64,000 bases of DNA from Sclerodactyla briareus (Eukaryota > Echinodermata > Holothuroidea > Dendrochirotida > Sclerodactylidae), in NCBI GenBank assembly GCA_026419785.1, contig JAODTK010004176.1, forward strand, positions 288,649 to 352,648, read 5' to 3'. The position numbers were made by a program, and so were the translations under genes. Below are positions 62,745 to 64,000 of this stretch, one piece after another. The notes under the pieces are model-generated. The model saw only the letters and a list, made by a program, of their open reading frames with translations, was not told the origin of the DNA and searched no databases. The stretch's first letter is position 1. The number at the start of each line of letters is the position of its first letter.

Positions 62745-63010
62745 AGCTTAGCAAACCACGCATTCTAGAACTACATGTCACAAGGTTTTGAGACTTTCAA
62801 CTTCTAGTGAACGACATGACTTGACCCTAAAATGGTAGGGATCATGTAATCATCATGGGGAACCCAATCAACCAAGTATCATAAGCTCAATCCATCTAGA
62901 TGGGGTTGAGTTATTGTATCACAAGCGGGCATCACAGAATACCCCACACACTGTCATCATGTCATGGCTGCATAGAATTCTGGATTGTCCTCAAGGAAAC
63001 AGGTTTTGTG
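62745..63010 (+). mobile_element. Composite repeat 3' end
   Basis: One half-unit plus (GGTAGGGATCATGTAATCAT; GATGGGGTTGAGTTATTGTA), then tail CACACTGTCATCATGTCATG, GCTGCATAGAATTC. The head is absent. Confidence 0.75.
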
Positions 63011-63416
63011 TTTGATTTTTCCGTAGACATCTTAATTTTGTCACGAAAAGGGGGTTTGGTTTGGAACTTCATAACTCTTTCATACTGCTTCGAATGAATG
63101 AAATGGTGATCAACCTTTACTGAAAATTCAAACATTGTTGGTTGGTTTGTATGATCCTCCCTCGGCTTGCAACTATTCCTGGCTTCTTCTTCCACTCATT
63201 TTGCAGCGAAAGACATTGATCAGAATCCACAAGCCACTCCTGCGTTTAGGCAAGTGAAGAATTAAATATTCTGGATTGAGAAATATAATTAGGTATTTCA
63301 CTGTGTGTGGGTCTGCAGCATTGAAGTCGGAAGTTGCAGGATAGTCAGGCAATTGATTACAATTTTGTGTTTACCTGTGGTCTTCGCTTTTGATTGCTTG
63401 GTGCTTAAAGGGCACC

Positions 63417-63532
63417 CCCCCCTTATTACAGGTGATGCCCACCTAGGATCACCGAGTTTTGAAAAGACTGATGTTCTGAACCAGTACATATCAAATGAAG
63501 TAGAAAATTTTCTGACTATTCAACTCAAGTGA
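63417..63532 (+). CDS. Possible 3'-terminal exon of an unknown gene
   Basis: A run of C followed by TTATTACAG resembles an acceptor. The following frame reads GDAHLGSPSFEKTDVLNQYI, then SNEVENFLTIQLK and a stop at 63530-63532. It is on the opposite strand from the polycystin gene. I recognise no family. It could be a terminal exon of a neighbouring gene, a transposon remnant or chance. Confidence 0.25.
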
Positions 63533-63539
63533 GGGTTGG

Positions 63540-64000
63540 CAACACATGTTGAAGCTGTAGGGGCCAATTTTGGAAGGGTCATTCCAATTAAATTAGGGCA
63601 AACCCCTATGACATGGACATTTCATGCCCAAAATCAGTTTTTCATCTATTGTTGATTATTTTCTTTCCAAGTAGGACTTTCTTGTATGTTTCTCATTCTA
63701 ATGATCAAACAGTACTATTTTGCATTAGAAATATTGGCTACAACATCCAAGGATTCGACAGTGGATTATAGGGGGTGTCCTAGGTAAAGGGGAAACCAAT
63801 ATGGAATCGTCAAATAAATTCAACCCAATCAGGTTTTCAATTAGTTCTTTAATTTTCTGAATACTTGGTCCATTCCTAACAGAAATACTGAATACATTCT
63901 CCATTTAAGAGTAATATCAGACTTTTATGGCTTAAAAGATAATTGTGGTTATATTAAAGGGCGCCACCAAGCGATTTTTCCCAATTTTCGGAAAAAATGC
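63540..64000. other. Window end, no feature recognised
   Basis: AT-rich sequence with no exon or repeat that I can name. Upstream exons of the polycystin gene may lie beyond. Confidence 0.4.

Overview
The window looks like one piece of a metazoan nuclear genome, most likely a marine invertebrate. Protein-coding signal comes in short islands of roughly 70-600 bp bounded by GT/AG splice sites and separated by kilobases of AT-rich sequence full of repeats. I see no bacterial-style operon, no ribosomal RNA gene, no CRISPR array and no virus. The species cannot be fixed from the sequence. The receptor-for-egg-jelly (REJ) type protein fits an echinoderm, lancelet, hemichordate or mollusc.

Almost all recognisable coding sequence belongs to one large gene on the minus strand, a polycystin-1-like / REJ-family receptor-channel. 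Reading from high to low coordinate, the exons follow the family order: N-terminal exons without a recognised domain (62.6-57.3 kb); a PKD-type beta-sandwich region (51.7-51.1 kb); the REJ module (51.0-40.5 kb); a GAIN-like region (35.4-31.6 kb); the end of the GPS region plus the first membrane helix (26.2 kb); a PLAT domain split over three exons (24.9, 21.4 and 15.8 kb); a second helix and a long cytoplasmic loop (15.5 and 13.9-13.3 kb); further helices (12.2 and 10.2 kb); the extracellular polycystin domain (7.0 and 5.8 kb); the channel helices (5.5-4.7 kb); and a short C-terminal exon (4.6 kb). Neither the initiator exon nor the stop codon could be placed. Several junctions agree in splice phase, notably across five consecutive N-terminal exons and between the PLAT exons.

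Many conserved exons change reading frame one or more times while the family pattern continues in the new frame. Tandem-repeat copies differ by scattered one-base gains and losses too. The frame changes seem denser below about 32 kb. This looks more like unpolished long-read consensus than gene death, although a pseudogene cannot be excluded by eye.

The introns hold a dense set of repeats. (i) A composite interspersed family has a fixed head, a variable array of ~310 bp double units, and a fixed tail ending in an A run; every copy lies in the + orientation, antisense to the gene. (ii) A 1.3 kb array at 20.0-21.4 kb has units that copy the 3' end of the second PLAT exon together with its splice donor. 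(iii) There are several MITE families, including a 244 bp hAT-type element with a perfect 8 bp target-site duplication. (iv) Satellite-like arrays lie at 0-1.7, 7.4-8.7 and 35.5-36.4 kb. (v) tRNA-derived SINE-like copies are present. No unknown multi-gene system was found. The most unusual features are the exon-derived array and the strand-biased composite repeat.
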